Part shown: piece by piece, positions 44,354 to 53,227 of the stretch
Numbering within the stretch: the stretch's first letter is position 1
How the letters are laid out: each line of letters begins with the position of its first letter
Assembly (NCBI GenBank): GCA_947066815.1
Contig: CAMSZT010000012.1
Location: forward strand, 1-64,000
DNA: 64,000 bases
Origin: an uncultured Lachnotalea sp.
GTDB lineage: Bacteria; Bacillota; Clostridia; Lachnospirales; Lachnospiraceae
Direction: 5' to 3'
Notes under the pieces: model-generated
Seen by the model: the letters and a program-made list of their open reading frames with translations, nothing else
Told to the model about the DNA's origin: nothing
The model's database searches: none
Position numbers and translations under genes: made by a program

Positions 44354-44395
44354 GACGACGCCCCTTTCCGCTTTCATATCAACATCATACTATGA

Positions 44396-45790
44396 TTATT
44401 TTCCTTCCGCAATCCCTTTATTCTTCCGAAATAATCTTCCGGTGAGCACCAGCATGGTGGTGAAGCTGGCCGTCCCGCCGATGAAATTGGAGATCGGCTC
44501 CGCCAGAAACACGCCCATGACTCCAAGCCCCGCCGCCCGTGGCAGAAGGAGCGTCAGGGGCACCACGATGATGATCTTTCGGAGCAGGGAGAAAAATACC
44601 GACTGCTTCGACATTCCAAGGCCCACAAAGGTTGACTGGCCCACGAACTGGAAGGCCATCATGAAAAAACCGAAGAAATAGAGATGAAGGGCGGGCACGC
44701 CCCTGGCGAGAAGCTCTGCATCCGAATTGAAGACCCCCATGATCGGCTCCGGGAACAAAAACAGCATCAGCCAGGCAAAAAGCATATAAGAGACTCCCGC
44801 CGCCGTCACAAAGACGATGCCCTTCTTGATCCGGTCATAGGCCCCCGCTCCCAGATTGAAGCCAAACACCGGCTGGGATGCGTTTGTGAGCCCCTGCATG
44901 GGCATGGCCACCACGTCCCGCACAGAGTTTAAGATTGTCATGACACCCACGTAGACGTCGCCGCCGAAGTCCCGGAGAGTGGCATTGCAGGCGATCTGTA
45001 CCGCCCCGTTGGAAGCCTGCACCACGAAGCCGGCCATTCCAAGGCCCATGATCTCCCTGACCAGCTTCCCCTCCGGCCGCATGCATCTCTTCCGAATGCG
45101 GAACAGGCTCTTTTTCCCAAAAAGAAACCGGAGCACCCAGGCCGCCGACAGGAGCTGGGAAAGGATCGTGGCAAGAGCCGCCCCCGATACGCCCAGGCCA
45201 AACACGAAAATAAAGACCGGGTCCAGAAGGATGTTCACGGCGGCCCCGATCAGGACCGTCGCCATGCCGGTCCCCGCAAAGCCCTGGGCATTGATAAAGC
45301 CGTTCATTCCCGTTCCCAGCATGGCAAACGGCGTCCCCAAAAGATAAATCCGCAGATACTCCGCCGCATAGGGATAGCTTGCGTCGCTGGCCCCAAACAG
45401 ATACAAAAGCGGCTTCATGAGAAGATAACAGACAGCCGTCAGAATTACACAGCAGACGCAGAGCATGGAAAAGGTATTTCCCAGGATCCTCTCCGCCCGC
45501 TCCCCGTCCCGCCGTCCCCTGGCAATGGAAAAGAGCGGCGCCCCGCCCATGCCGAACAGGTTGGTGAAGGCCATGATCAGCGTGACCACCGGAAAAGTCA
45601 GCCCCAGGCCGGTCAGAGCCAGGGCAGAGCCCCCCGGCAGATGCCCGATGTAAATGCGGTCCACGATGTTGTAAAGCATCTGCACCAACTGGGCGACGGT
45701 CATCGGCACCGCCAGCGCCATGATATGCCTGTATACGCTTCCCGTGGAAAAATCACTCTGCGTCCCGTTTTGTTTCCTCTCCCGTCTCAA
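44396..45790 (-). CDS. MATE family efflux transporter
   Basis: About 464-aa antiporter with twelve hydrophobic segments in two MatE halves (NIVDRIYIGHLPGGSALALT in the first; NASQPVFGFNLGAG in the second). It exports cationic drugs or metabolites using Na+ or H+. The start is probably TTG 45790, 8 bp after GGGAGG; a GTG at 45799 touches that site. The gene is not part of the AAA/DUF4276 pair by function but precedes it in the same direction by about 40 bp and may be co-transcribed. Confidence 0.92.
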   Translation of the reverse strand: MRRERKQNGTQSDFSTGSVYRHIMALAVPMTVAQLVQMLYNIVDRIYIGHLPGGSALALTGLGLTFPVVTLIMAFTNLFGMGGAPLFSIARGRRDGERAERILGNTFSMLCVCCVILTAVCYLLMKPLLYLFGASDASYPYAAEYLRIYLLGTPFAMLGTGMNGFINAQGFAGTGMATVLIGAAVNILLDPVFIFVFGLGVSGAALATILSQLLSAAWVLRFLFGKKSLFRIRKRCMRPEGKLVREIMGLGMAGFVVQASNGAVQIACNATLRDFGGDVYVGVMTILNSVRDVVAMPMQGLTNASQPVFGFNLGAGAYDRIKKGIVFVTAAGVSYMLFAWLMLFLFPEPIMGVFNSDAELLARGVPALHLYFFGFFMMAFQFVGQSTFVGLGMSKQSVFFSLLRKIIIVVPLTLLLPRAAGLGVMGVFLAEPISNFIGGTASFTTMLVLTGRLFRKNKGIAEGK

Positions 45791-45896
45791 GTCCGCCACC
45801 TCCCATATCTGATTCCATTGTAGACGAGTTGGGGGAGAATGTAAAGGAACGGATTCCAGGAAGTGAACCTCCCACAGACTTTCTTGGCATTCTTTC

Positions 45897-45925
45897 TTGT
45901 CTTTATGTGCTTTACGGTATATAAT
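45897..45925 (+). promoter_or_regulatory. promoter of the toxin-antitoxin operon
   Basis: TTGTCT (45897-45902) and TATAAT (45920-45925) are separated by exactly 17 bp and lie 22 bp before the antitoxin start. TAAGGAGG (45931-45938) is the ribosome site. Antitoxins of this type usually repress this promoter, but no clear palindrome is seen. Confidence 0.8.
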
Positions 45926-45946
45926 AATGATAAGGAGGTGGCAGAA

Positions 45947-46216
45947 ATGGCTACGAAAGCATTGAATTTTAAAATGGATGAAACGGAAATTCTGGATATG
46001 AAGGAAGTCGCCGGTATCTTCAATATGTCTGTTACGGAGCTGGTAAGAAACGCTGTGAAAGAATACTTGGATGAACTGAAAAAAGATCCGTACTATCGTT
46101 TAACCGTAAATGTCCATGATGCATCCGCAGAAGAATCTGAAGAGATACTTGCTGAAATTGAAAACATGACCGATGAGGACCTGACTATCGCTTCCACAAA
46201 ACATTTTACTGTGTGA
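45947..46216 (+). CDS. RelB-like antitoxin (DUF6290-type)
   Basis: 89-aa protein. The N-terminus MATKALNFKMDETEIL is a ribbon-helix-helix-like DNA-binding start, with helix MKEVAGIFNMSVTELVRNAV; the C-terminal half is acidic (EESEEILAEIENMTDEDL) and should wrap the toxin. ATG 45947 has AAGGAGG upstream. The toxin gene begins 13 bp after its stop. Coding DNA here is less GC-rich than in the metabolic genes, which agrees with mobile origin. Confidence 0.9.
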   Translation: MATKALNFKMDETEILDMKEVAGIFNMSVTELVRNAVKEYLDELKKDPYYRLTVNVHDASAEESEEILAEIENMTDEDLTIASTKHFTV

Positions 46217-46229
46217 ATGGAGGAGGCGA

Positions 46230-46532
46230 ATGAATAAACGAAAAGACTTCGATTACGAAATACAATACACCAAAGCAGCGGATAAATTTTTGAAAAACCA
46301 TGAGGATGTCAGAGAGCAGTACGAGGATTCGATCAAAGAACTGCTCGCCGGAGATCATCCGGAGAAGGTGGACGTAAAACGGATCAAGGGAAAAAGAGTC
46401 AGCTACTTCCGGATTCGGCTGGGAAATTATCGTGTAGTCTACACCATCATTGACAAACGGATCATCGTGATCCATACGCTCCTGGCAGGTCCGCGGGGGG
46501 ATGTCTATAAGAAAATGAGCAGCCTTAAATAG
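46230..46532 (+). CDS. RelE/ParE-family toxin
   Basis: 100-aa basic protein of the RelE fold. Core motifs: EIQYTKAADKFLKNHEDV, then KRIKGKRVSYFRIRLGNYRVVY and HTLLAGPRGDVYKK. RelE-type proteins cleave mRNA in the ribosome; ParE-type ones act on gyrase. Residues R, Y and K near the C-terminus make the RelE/YoeB-like mRNA interferase more likely. Paired with the RelB-like antitoxin 13 bp upstream; GGAGGCG precedes its start. Apparently intact. Confidence 0.92.
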   Translation: MNKRKDFDYEIQYTKAADKFLKNHEDVREQYEDSIKELLAGDHPEKVDVKRIKGKRVSYFRIRLGNYRVVYTIIDKRIIVIHTLLAGPRGDVYKKMSSLK

Positions 46533-46567
46533 AAGTCTCCCCCCAGAAAAACGAGGACATTCTCCGG

Positions 46568-47986
46568 TCAGGGCAAATTTTCGTCCCGCTCCTCCAGGCG
46601 GCCGCTCCAGAGATAGCGGTCCGTCTCCCGTATGATCACCTTCTGCAGGAGCAGGATGCAGACCAGGTTCGGGAGGGCCATCAGGCCGTTTAACAGATCG
46701 GAGAGTGCCCAGACGACCCCCATGGAGGTCACGGTTCCGGCAAAGGCCGCCGCCAGGTAGAGCAGGCGGTAGCCGAGGAGAAACCGTTCCGGCTGCAGGG
46801 ACAGCCCGCCCTCCTTTCTGCGGAACTTTCGGAAAGGGCTTCTCTGCAGAAGATAGAGAACGGCCTGTTCCCCGTAAAAGCTCCAGCCCAGGATGGTGGC
46901 AAAGGCGAAGATCACCAAAGACACGGCAAAGATCACGTGCCCGAAGCCGTTCATCAGGCCGAAGGCCGCCTCCGCCAGGTCCCCGCCGGAAATCCCGGCA
47001 AACACCTCCGGTTCGTGGAGCATGGAGGAGACGATCACGATCCCGGTCACGGCGCAGAACACCACCGTGTCCCAGAAGGTTCCCGTCATGGCAACCAGCG
47101 CCTGGCGCACGGAATTTCCCGCCCTGGCTCCCGCCGCCGCCATGGGTGCCGTCCCAAGGCCCGACTCGTCGGAAAAAAGGCCCCGGGCGATCCCCTGCCT
47201 GGCCGCCTGCAGGACGGTGCTGCCCACGAAGCCCCCGGCCGCCGCCCGGGGAGTGAAAGCCGCCGTCACGATCAGCCGCACGGCCGGCAGCACGAAAGCC
47301 CGGTTAATGTATAAGAGGGCAATGCACCCGCCCAGATAAAAGACGGCCATGAAAGGAATCAGCTTCTCACAGACCCCGGCGATCTTTTTGGCCCCGCCCA
47401 GGATCACCACTGCCGTAAACACACAGATCACGGTTCCAGTGACAACGGGCCTTATGTGAAAGGCCGTCTCCATCACACTTCCGATGGCATTGGCCTGGAC
47501 GCTGCACCCAGTCCCAAAGGCGGCGAAAGCCGCCAGCACGGAAAAAAGAACGGCGAGCGGCTTCGAATGAAGCGCCGTCTCCATCACGTACATGGGCCCG
47601 CCCAGATAACCGCCGCCCGCAGACCGTCTCCGGTACTTGACCGCCAGAAGGGATTCCCCGTATTTGGTCGCCATGCCGAAGACCCCCGCCAGCCAGCACC
47701 AGAACACGGCCCCCGGCCCGCCCAGGGCCACCGCCATGGAGACGCCGATGATGTTCCCCGTGCCAAGGGTGGCCGCCAGGGCCGTGGCCAGGGCCGCAAA
47801 AGGACTCATCCCGCCCTCCAGGCCCTCCTCCTCCGTCACGGAAAGCCGGAGGGCCTTAAAAATTTTTCGCTGAGGCCCCTTAAGACGCATGGTCAGCAGT
47901 AGATGGACTCCCATGAGAAGGACCATCATCGGCAGACCCCACACAATGCCGTTTAAATTGTCCAGGAGAGATTTTAATCCGTTCAT
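46568..47986 (-). CDS. sodium:alanine/glycine symporter (AgcS)
   Basis: 472-aa secondary transporter of the alanine-or-glycine:cation symporter family, taking up alanine or glycine with Na+. About ten hydrophobic helices; family signatures GTGNIIGVSMAVALGGPGA and GVARAGNSVRQALV-type region (DESGLGTAPMAAAGARAGNS) are present. The start is ATG 47986 (MNGLKSLLDNLNGIV); no strong ribosome site precedes it, but longer frames run through a palindromic non-coding element and are not credible. The 430-bp region upstream to mutM holds giant hairpins and shows no glycine riboswitch. Confidence 0.92.
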   Translation of the reverse strand: MNGLKSLLDNLNGIVWGLPMMVLLMGVHLLLTMRLKGPQRKIFKALRLSVTEEEGLEGGMSPFAALATALAATLGTGNIIGVSMAVALGGPGAVFWCWLAGVFGMATKYGESLLAVKYRRRSAGGGYLGGPMYVMETALHSKPLAVLFSVLAAFAAFGTGCSVQANAIGSVMETAFHIRPVVTGTVICVFTAVVILGGAKKIAGVCEKLIPFMAVFYLGGCIALLYINRAFVLPAVRLIVTAAFTPRAAAGGFVGSTVLQAARQGIARGLFSDESGLGTAPMAAAGARAGNSVRQALVAMTGTFWDTVVFCAVTGIVIVSSMLHEPEVFAGISGGDLAEAAFGLMNGFGHVIFAVSLVIFAFATILGWSFYGEQAVLYLLQRSPFRKFRRKEGGLSLQPERFLLGYRLLYLAAAFAGTVTSMGVVWALSDLLNGLMALPNLVCILLLQKVIIRETDRYLWSGRLEERDENLP

Positions 47987-48020
47987 GTGGCAGTATATGC
48001 GGGGATGTCCGGCAATATGC

Positions 48021-48250
48021 GCCGGAGAGTTCGACATACACGCCGACCGGGCGCCCACCGTCCCGGCAAGACACGTCGGATCCTGCGATGCCGCTCCGCC
48101 GCCCTTTAGCCGGAATGCTTCCTCTAATGAACCGGGAGAAACCATTCCGGCAGCTATGCTCGCGGCATTCGCAGGATCCTTCCTATCGTCTTCGCCGGGA
48201 AGGTGGGCGCCCGGTCGGCTGATAGTCGAAAAAACAAGTGGTTTTCCGGC
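48021..48250. repeat. giant imperfect palindrome A (about 230 bp)
   Basis: Most of the 430-bp gap 47987-48416 is built from inverted repeats. The longest perfect arm is 18 bp, 48042-48059 with 48202-48219 (it includes GGGCGCCC). Outside it TTCGAC/GTCGAA (48030/48225) and GCCGGA/TCCGGC (48021/48245) pair. Inside, TCCCGGC/GCCGGGA, AAGAC/GTCTT, 17 bp at 48078-48094 against 48162-48179 (one bulge), and GCCGGAATG/CATTCCGGC (48109/48143) pair around a 25-nt loop. It would fold as one long RNA hairpin. No coding potential is seen. Confidence 0.85.
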
Positions 48251-48304
48251 TCAGAGTGGGAGGTCAATCGGCTGGCAGGTGAAATTGCGGACAAAGCTGC
48301 GGCT

Positions 48305-48346
48305 CTGGGAGAGAGTGGGCGAAACAGCCCGGACTACTCTCTCCAG
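48305..48346. repeat. hairpin adjacent to palindrome A
   Basis: CTGGGAGAGAGT and ACTCTCTCCAG (one bulge) flank a second exact stem GGGC/GCCC around GAAACA. It lies 70 bp from mutM's stop, on the 5' side of palindrome A in the minus transcript. The role is unknown. Confidence 0.7.
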
Positions 48347-48416
48347 CGGACCGTGCGAAATCCGTCGGTCCAGCCCGTCCGGTCAACTGTCATGCAAACC
48401 CGTGCGCCGCCGGAAA

Positions 48417-49256
48417 CTATCGGTCAAAGCCCTCTTTCTGGCAAACCGGACAATACACGCTGCTCCTGCCGCCAACCACAATCCGGCAAAGCGTTTCCCC
48501 GCATTTCGGACAGGCTTTGCCCGCCTGGCCGTAGACCTGTAAAAACGGCGTATTGCGGTAATCCCGCCCTTTGGTTTCCCAGTAATCCTCCGGCGTCGTC
48601 CTGTTCTTTTCAATAAAATAAGAAATGCGCTCCGAGATCGCAAAGGCAAGCCGTTCCCATTCATTCTTGTTCAGACTTTTTGCAGGGCGTGCCGGAAAGA
48701 TTCCCGCAGCAAACAAAATCTCGTCAGAATAGATGTTGCCTATGCCCGCAACCACGCCCTGGTCCAACAGGCATTCTTTTATTGCCTTCTTCCGCTTCCC
48801 CAGGCAGGCGCTCAAATATTCCGCAGTCAGTTCCTGATCCAGCGGCTCCATTCCCAACCGGCTGATTCCGCTGTAATGATCCATTTCGCCGTTTTTCAAC
48901 AGCCACCATCGCCCGAAACGGCGTGTGTCCGAGAACCGCAATTCCGTGCCATTGTCGAAATAAAAAACCACGTGCGTATGCTTTTCCTCCGGGCAGCCGG
49001 CCGGAGCAAGCAGCAGACAGCCCGTCATCCGCAAATGCAGGATCATGCGGTCGTCACCGCTCAGCCGGATCATCAGAAACTTTCCCCTCCGTTCCACGCC
49101 GGCAACGGTCCGTCCCCTCAGCTGCCCGCAAAACTCATCTGCCGAAGGGTAAGCCACCACTTCCGGGCGTCTTACCGCCGCCTTTTTGATCACAAGCCCC
49201 CGCACCTGCGGCTCAATGATCCGCTTTATCGTTTCCACTTCAGGCAATTCCGGCAT
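48417..49256 (-). CDS. mutM: formamidopyrimidine-DNA glycosylase (Fpg/MutM)
   Basis: 279-aa base-excision repair enzyme removing 8-oxoguanine and formamidopyrimidines. The N-terminus MPELPEVETI with catalytic Pro2 and Glu3 is exact. The H2TH region follows (GIGNIYSDEILFAAGI), and the C-terminal zinc finger is complete (CPKCGETL ... YCPVCQ). Length is typical. GGGGGAGGG precedes the start. It is transcribed away from the two small membrane protein genes; 49257-49451 is the shared promoter region. Confidence 0.97.
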   Translation of the reverse strand: MPELPEVETIKRIIEPQVRGLVIKKAAVRRPEVVAYPSADEFCGQLRGRTVAGVERRGKFLMIRLSGDDRMILHLRMTGCLLLAPAGCPEEKHTHVVFYFDNGTELRFSDTRRFGRWWLLKNGEMDHYSGISRLGMEPLDQELTAEYLSACLGKRKKAIKECLLDQGVVAGIGNIYSDEILFAAGIFPARPAKSLNKNEWERLAFAISERISYFIEKNRTTPEDYWETKGRDYRNTPFLQVYGQAGKACPKCGETLCRIVVGGRSSVYCPVCQKEGFDR

Positions 49257-49451
49257 ATTCCCTCCCCCTCTCCGGTCTCAAAACAGTCAGTCTATCGATT
49301 GTTTCCAAGATAGCATGATTCCTGTACTTTGTCAAAGCGGAGGCCGCGTGCATGCAAAAAAATCGTTTCTTCTCAGCCGTTTTATGCTATACTGTCTTAA
49401 AGGTTGCATCGGCACATGCAAAAAATCGAACGATACGGAGGTGTTTTTACC

Positions 49452-49784
49452 ATGAAGCTGGCAGATATATCCCACGGACCGGACTGGATCGTATGGGCGG
49501 TATTTGTCGTGTTTGCGATTCTGTCCGTGATCCTTCTTTCAGGACATGGGAGCGGGCTGATCGCCGGCTACAACACGGCGTCAAAAGAAGAAAAAGCGAA
49601 ATATAACGAAAAACTCCTGTGCAGGACAATGGGAGCCGGAATGGCCGTCATAGCACTTCTCGTACTTATCTCAGGCCTACTCGAAGACCTGCTGCCGGCA
49701 GGTTTCGTGTACGTCCAGCTCGGAATCATCCTTGCCGACGTCGTGGTCATGATCGTCCTCAGCCATACCGTCTGTAAAAAATGA
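49452..49784 (+). CDS. DUF3784-like small membrane protein
   Basis: 110 aa, three membrane segments (about residues 12-34, 56-76 and 84-105), with the DUF3784-type motif YNTASKEEKAKYNEKLL in the cytoplasmic loop between the first two. Function unknown. ATG 49452 has CGGAGGTG upstream. Two direct repeats containing CATGCAAAAAA.TCG lie in its upstream region (49350-49366 and 49414-49430), with TATACT at 49388, and may be a regulatory site. Followed by another membrane protein after 54 bp. Confidence 0.82.
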   Translation: MKLADISHGPDWIVWAVFVVFAILSVILLSGHGSGLIAGYNTASKEEKAKYNEKLLCRTMGAGMAVIALLVLISGLLEDLLPAGFVYVQLGIILADVVVMIVLSHTVCKK

Positions 49785-49838
49785 CAATTTGCAAAGCAGA
49801 TACATGGAGCGGAAAACAGAACGGACGCAGGAGGAGCT

Positions 49839-50303
49839 ATGAGAAAACCCAAATATATGGAGGAATTGCTGAAAATCATATTTCTATGGTTAGGTATCGC
49901 ATTTATGGGCATGGGACTGCTGTGCTTTCTCGGCGTGTTAAAGCCCAGCACAAACTCCGCAGTCCGGGAGCAGGCGGCCTTGGGCATCGTCTACGCACTC
50001 TTAGGTGCCGCTTTTCTCCTCGTGCAGACAATCCTGAGAGCGGCCGCATCCCGGAAAGAAAAACTGCGCCAAAAACTGCTCGCAAGCGGCATGGAACTTT
50101 CCGGCATGGTAGAAAAAGTGTACCTGCAATGGTATACCCAGTATGGGCGGCAGTCTCCTTACAGAATCTTTTACACTTATACCTTCTGCGGGAAGACCTA
50201 CCATCACAAAAGCCCTCTGCTGTGGGATAAGCCCTACGTTGCGGAGCGTGACCCTGTCGTGGTATATGCGGACGACTCAGGGAAGTCAACGATTCAAGTG
50301 TAA
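49839..50303 (+). CDS. small membrane protein with DUF3592-like domain (hypothetical)
   Basis: 154 aa: two N-terminal membrane segments (about residues 12-32 and 46-66), then a cytoplasmic or external beta-rich domain with GMVEKVYLQWYTQYGRQSPY and VVVYADDSGKST, like DUF3592/DUF3592-related proteins. Function unknown. AGGAGGAGCT precedes the start. The last five codons and the stop lie in the first copy of a 41-bp tandem duplication. Confidence 0.75.
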   Translation: MRKPKYMEELLKIIFLWLGIAFMGMGLLCFLGVLKPSTNSAVREQAALGIVYALLGAAFLLVQTILRAAASRKEKLRQKLLASGMELSGMVEKVYLQWYTQYGRQSPYRIFYTYTFCGKTYHHKSPLLWDKPYVAERDPVVVYADDSGKSTIQV

Positions 50304-50364
50304 GCGAAGGGATCATTTCTACAAAGTCAACAATCCAGGTGTGAGAAAAAGCATCATTTCTACA
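50283..50364 (+). repeat. 41-bp tandem duplication over a stop codon
   Basis: Two adjacent 41-bp copies, 50283-50323 and 50324-50364, share AAGTCAAC and ATCATTTCTACA at the two ends and differ at about ten positions. The first copy holds the last codons and TAA of the DUF3592-like gene; the second repeats the same tail with a TGA. Confidence 0.85.
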
Positions 50365-50384
50365 TCAATATTTTGAAAACGTCA

Positions 50385-50422
50385 GAAAAGGCGGCGGCCT
50401 TGTCCGCCAAGCGGCCACCGCC
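50385..50422 (-). terminator. terminator of the bce operon
   Basis: Minus-strand stem GGCGGTGGCC/GGCCGCCGCC (13-nt loop, one G:T pair) followed by TTTTCTGACGTTTTC, 8 bp past the stop of the FtsX-type permease gene. Confidence 0.85.
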
Positions 50423-50429
50423 AGAAATC

Positions 50430-52445
50430 CTACCGCACGATCCGGTAGTACACCCTCGCCGTCAGCCGGTAGACCACCAGGTAAAACAGGCCGAAGGCGG
50501 CGATGGTGCAGGCGGTGCAGACGGCAAAGAGCGTCACGTTGCGCATGTTGAAGAGGGACAGCACCCTGGTCAGGAAGGGAAAGGCCACGGCCACGTGGAT
50601 GCCCGCCCCGACAAGCGGCAGGAAAAACACCGTGAGCACCTGGGAATGGATGGAACGGCGGATCTCCTTTCCGCTCATGCCCACCTTCTTCATGATGGCG
50701 AACCGGGCTGCGTCGTCATACCCCTCCGAGAGCTGCTTGTAATAGATGATCAACACCGTGGCCATCAGAAACAGGATCCCCAGGAACACGCCGATGAAAA
50801 ACAGGCCGCCGAAAATCCCGAGACTCCCCTCCTTGGAGCCGGCCACGCTGCTTACGGAAACCGGAAGCTCCGCACCGCCGTCCTCCGCCCTTCCGGCCAG
50901 CCGGTGGAACAAAAGGTCCGATGTCTGCGACTGGAGTTCCTCCGAGCCGCCTACGTCAAAGCCATAGACAAGCTCCGGCGTGGAGGCGTTCTCCCCATAA
51001 GCCTCCCTCTGCATCCCATTCAGCACTTCAAACTCTTCCCCTCCGGCCACCACCAGAAGATAACTGTAGGTGTTGCTGCCGGCCGTTCTCGCCACGCCGC
51101 CCGGAAGCTTTTTCTTCGTGCCCACGATCTGGTATTCCCGTCCCATGACCGTGACGCTCCCCTCCCGGAACCGATTCCCCGGCGCTCCCGCCAGGAAGGC
51201 TTCCCCCTCCGAGAGGACCACGTTCTCCCCCGTAAGCCGCCCGTAGTCCTCCGCCGTCATGACATAGAGAGTTCGGAGGGCGTTCATCTCCAGGATCGAG
51301 GCGTCGTCCGCATCCACCACCAGGTCATTCCCCCGCTCCAGCACGGAAAATCCCAGAAGCCCATAGGAAGCCTCCCCCGAAGGCGCAAGCCCTTCCTCCG
51401 AGAGGATCTGTCCCGTAAGCCCTTTTAACTCCTCCTCCGCTTCCGCCGAATAATCCCCCGACGTGATCTGGATCTCCCGGAAATTCTCCGCCCGGGCGAT
51501 GTCGTCGATCCCCATATAGAGACTTAAGCTGGAGGACACCATGACCAGCACCATGGTGGAGAGCACGCAGATATTGGCAAGCCCCACCGCATTCTGCCGC
51601 ATCCGGTACAGCATCCCCGACACGGAAATGAAATGATCCGCCTTATAATAATACCCCTTGCGGCTCCTGAGAAACTTGAGCAAGGCAATACTCCCGGCCG
51701 TGAACATGAAATAGGTCCCGATGACCACAAAGGCCGCCGCCACGAAAAACAGGGCCAGTGCCGCCACCGGATTTTTGATGGAGACCGCCATGGCATAACC
51801 GATCCCCAGAAAGACGACTCCCAGAAGGGCCGTGATCCATCTGGTCCTCGGCTCCCGCTCCCCCGCCCGGCTCTCCTGCAAAAGCTCCATGGGGCTCTTG
51901 AACTGAATCCGGCGCACGCTGTTTAAAAAAATCGCCGCAAAGATCACCAGAAACAGGATCCCGGTATCCCGAAACGCCTTTCCGGAGAAGTAAAAGCCCA
52001 AGGGGACCCCGCCGCCGAACATGCGCAGGACCAGCAGGAACATCAGCTTGTCGAGGAGCATCCCGAAGCCAAGGCCAAAGACCAGCGAAAACGCCCCCGT
52101 GCCCGCCGTCTCCCAGAACAGCATCCGGGCCAGGTGCCGCTTCTCCATCCCCAAGATGTTATACAGGGCCAGTTCCCGCCGCCTCTGCTTCATCAGGAAG
52201 CTGTTGGTATAAAATAAGAAGATCACCGCAAAAAGCGCCACCACGCCGCTGGCCATGTTAAGAGTCGAACGGACGGTGTTCCCTCCGATCACCTGGCCGA
52301 CGCCCGGATTGTCCGCCAGGGAACAGATGATGAAATACATGGCCGCCGTGACGATGCAGGTCAGAAGATAGGGGAAATATACCCTGCCGTTCTTGCGGAT
52401 GTTGGAAGCGGCCAGCTTCGGATAAAAAAACATCTGGTTACTCAT
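50430..52445 (-). CDS. BceB-type ABC permease (FtsX-like)
   Basis: 671-aa permease of peptide-detoxifying ABC systems, about ten membrane helices with a large outside domain between about 290 and 500. The N-terminus reads FYPKLAASNIRKNGRVYFPY, typical of BceB; it works with BceA and senses or removes cell-wall-active peptides bound to lipid intermediates. ATG 52445 overlaps the ATPase stop by 8 bp. The C-terminal domain has the FtsX-like motif RFAIMKKVGMSGKEIRRSI. Together with the kinase and regulator it forms a complete Bce module. Confidence 0.94.
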   Translation of the reverse strand: MSNQMFFYPKLAASNIRKNGRVYFPYLLTCIVTAAMYFIICSLADNPGVGQVIGGNTVRSTLNMASGVVALFAVIFLFYTNSFLMKQRRRELALYNILGMEKRHLARMLFWETAGTGAFSLVFGLGFGMLLDKLMFLLVLRMFGGGVPLGFYFSGKAFRDTGILFLVIFAAIFLNSVRRIQFKSPMELLQESRAGEREPRTRWITALLGVVFLGIGYAMAVSIKNPVAALALFFVAAAFVVIGTYFMFTAGSIALLKFLRSRKGYYYKADHFISVSGMLYRMRQNAVGLANICVLSTMVLVMVSSSLSLYMGIDDIARAENFREIQITSGDYSAEAEEELKGLTGQILSEEGLAPSGEASYGLLGFSVLERGNDLVVDADDASILEMNALRTLYVMTAEDYGRLTGENVVLSEGEAFLAGAPGNRFREGSVTVMGREYQIVGTKKKLPGGVARTAGSNTYSYLLVVAGGEEFEVLNGMQREAYGENASTPELVYGFDVGGSEELQSQTSDLLFHRLAGRAEDGGAELPVSVSSVAGSKEGSLGIFGGLFFIGVFLGILFLMATVLIIYYKQLSEGYDDAARFAIMKKVGMSGKEIRRSIHSQVLTVFFLPLVGAGIHVAVAFPFLTRVLSLFNMRNVTLFAVCTACTIAAFGLFYLVVYRLTARVYYRIVR

Positions 52446-53205
52446 GACGGCCACCTCCCGTCGCAATCATGGTCAGCGTGTCGGAAATCTTCTGATAGAG
52501 CTGCTCCGAGGTGTCCCTTCCCTTATAGATCTGGTGGAACACCTCGCCGTCCTTGATGAACAGCACCCGCTTCGCCTTGCTGGCCGCCCGGACGCTGTGG
52601 GTCACCATGACGATGGTCTGCCCGCCGTCATTTAAGAGGCCGAAAAGTTCCAGCAGGTTTTCCGATGCCCTGGAATCCAGCGCCCCCGTGGGCTCATCCG
52701 CCAGAAGGAGCTCCGGCTCGGTGATGACAGCCCTGGCCACCGCCGCCCTCTGCTTCTGCCCGCCGGACACCTCGTAGGGAAATTTAGAGAGGATCTGGGC
52801 GATCCCCAGCCGCCCGGCGACCTCCTGGAGCCTCTGCTCCATCTCCCCGTACCGCTTTCCCGCCAGCACCAGCGGAAGGAAAATATTATCCCGAATTGAA
52901 AAATTATCCAAAAGATTGAAATCCTGGAAGACAAACCCCAGGTTCTCCCGCCTAAAAGCCGCCAGGTCCCGGTCCGGCACCCCCGAAAGATCCTTGCCGT
53001 TCAAAAACACCTTCCCGCCCGTGGGCTTGTCGAGGGCCGCCAGGATATTGAGGAGCGTGGTCTTTCCCGAACCGCTCTCCCCCATGATCGCCGTGTATTC
53101 CCCCTTCTCCACGGAAAAACTCACGCTCCGCAGAGCCTCCACCTGGTTTCCGCCAAACCTGGTCGTATAAATTTTGTTGAGCTGCTTCACATCCAGCATC
53201 GCCAT
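52438..53205 (-). CDS. BceA-type ABC transporter ATP-binding protein
   Basis: 255-aa ATPase of the LolD/MacB branch. Walker A MGESGSGKTT, Q-loop FQDFNLLDNFSI, signature VSGGQKQRAAVARAV, Walker B LLLADEPTGALD, and switch THSVRAAS. The C-terminal 30 residues follow the BceA pattern (DGEVFHQIYKG). AAGGAGGCG precedes the ATG; TATACT at 53280-53275 is a likely -10 without a good -35, as expected for an activated promoter. Confidence 0.95.
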   Translation of the reverse strand: MAMLDVKQLNKIYTTRFGGNQVEALRSVSFSVEKGEYTAIMGESGSGKTTLLNILAALDKPTGGKVFLNGKDLSGVPDRDLAAFRRENLGFVFQDFNLLDNFSIRDNIFLPLVLAGKRYGEMEQRLQEVAGRLGIAQILSKFPYEVSGGQKQRAAVARAVITEPELLLADEPTGALDSRASENLLELFGLLNDGGQTIVMVTHSVRAASKAKRVLFIKDGEVFHQIYKGRDTSEQLYQKISDTLTMIATGGGRHE

Positions 53206-53227
53206 GGCTTACGCCTCCTTACATTTA

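Noticed and set aside
47987-48416. Glycine riboswitch before agcS
   Set aside because: AgcS genes often carry one, and GGAGAG and CTCTC motifs occur, but the conserved CCGAAG and GCAAA core and the tandem aptamer order are absent. The motifs belong to inverted repeats.
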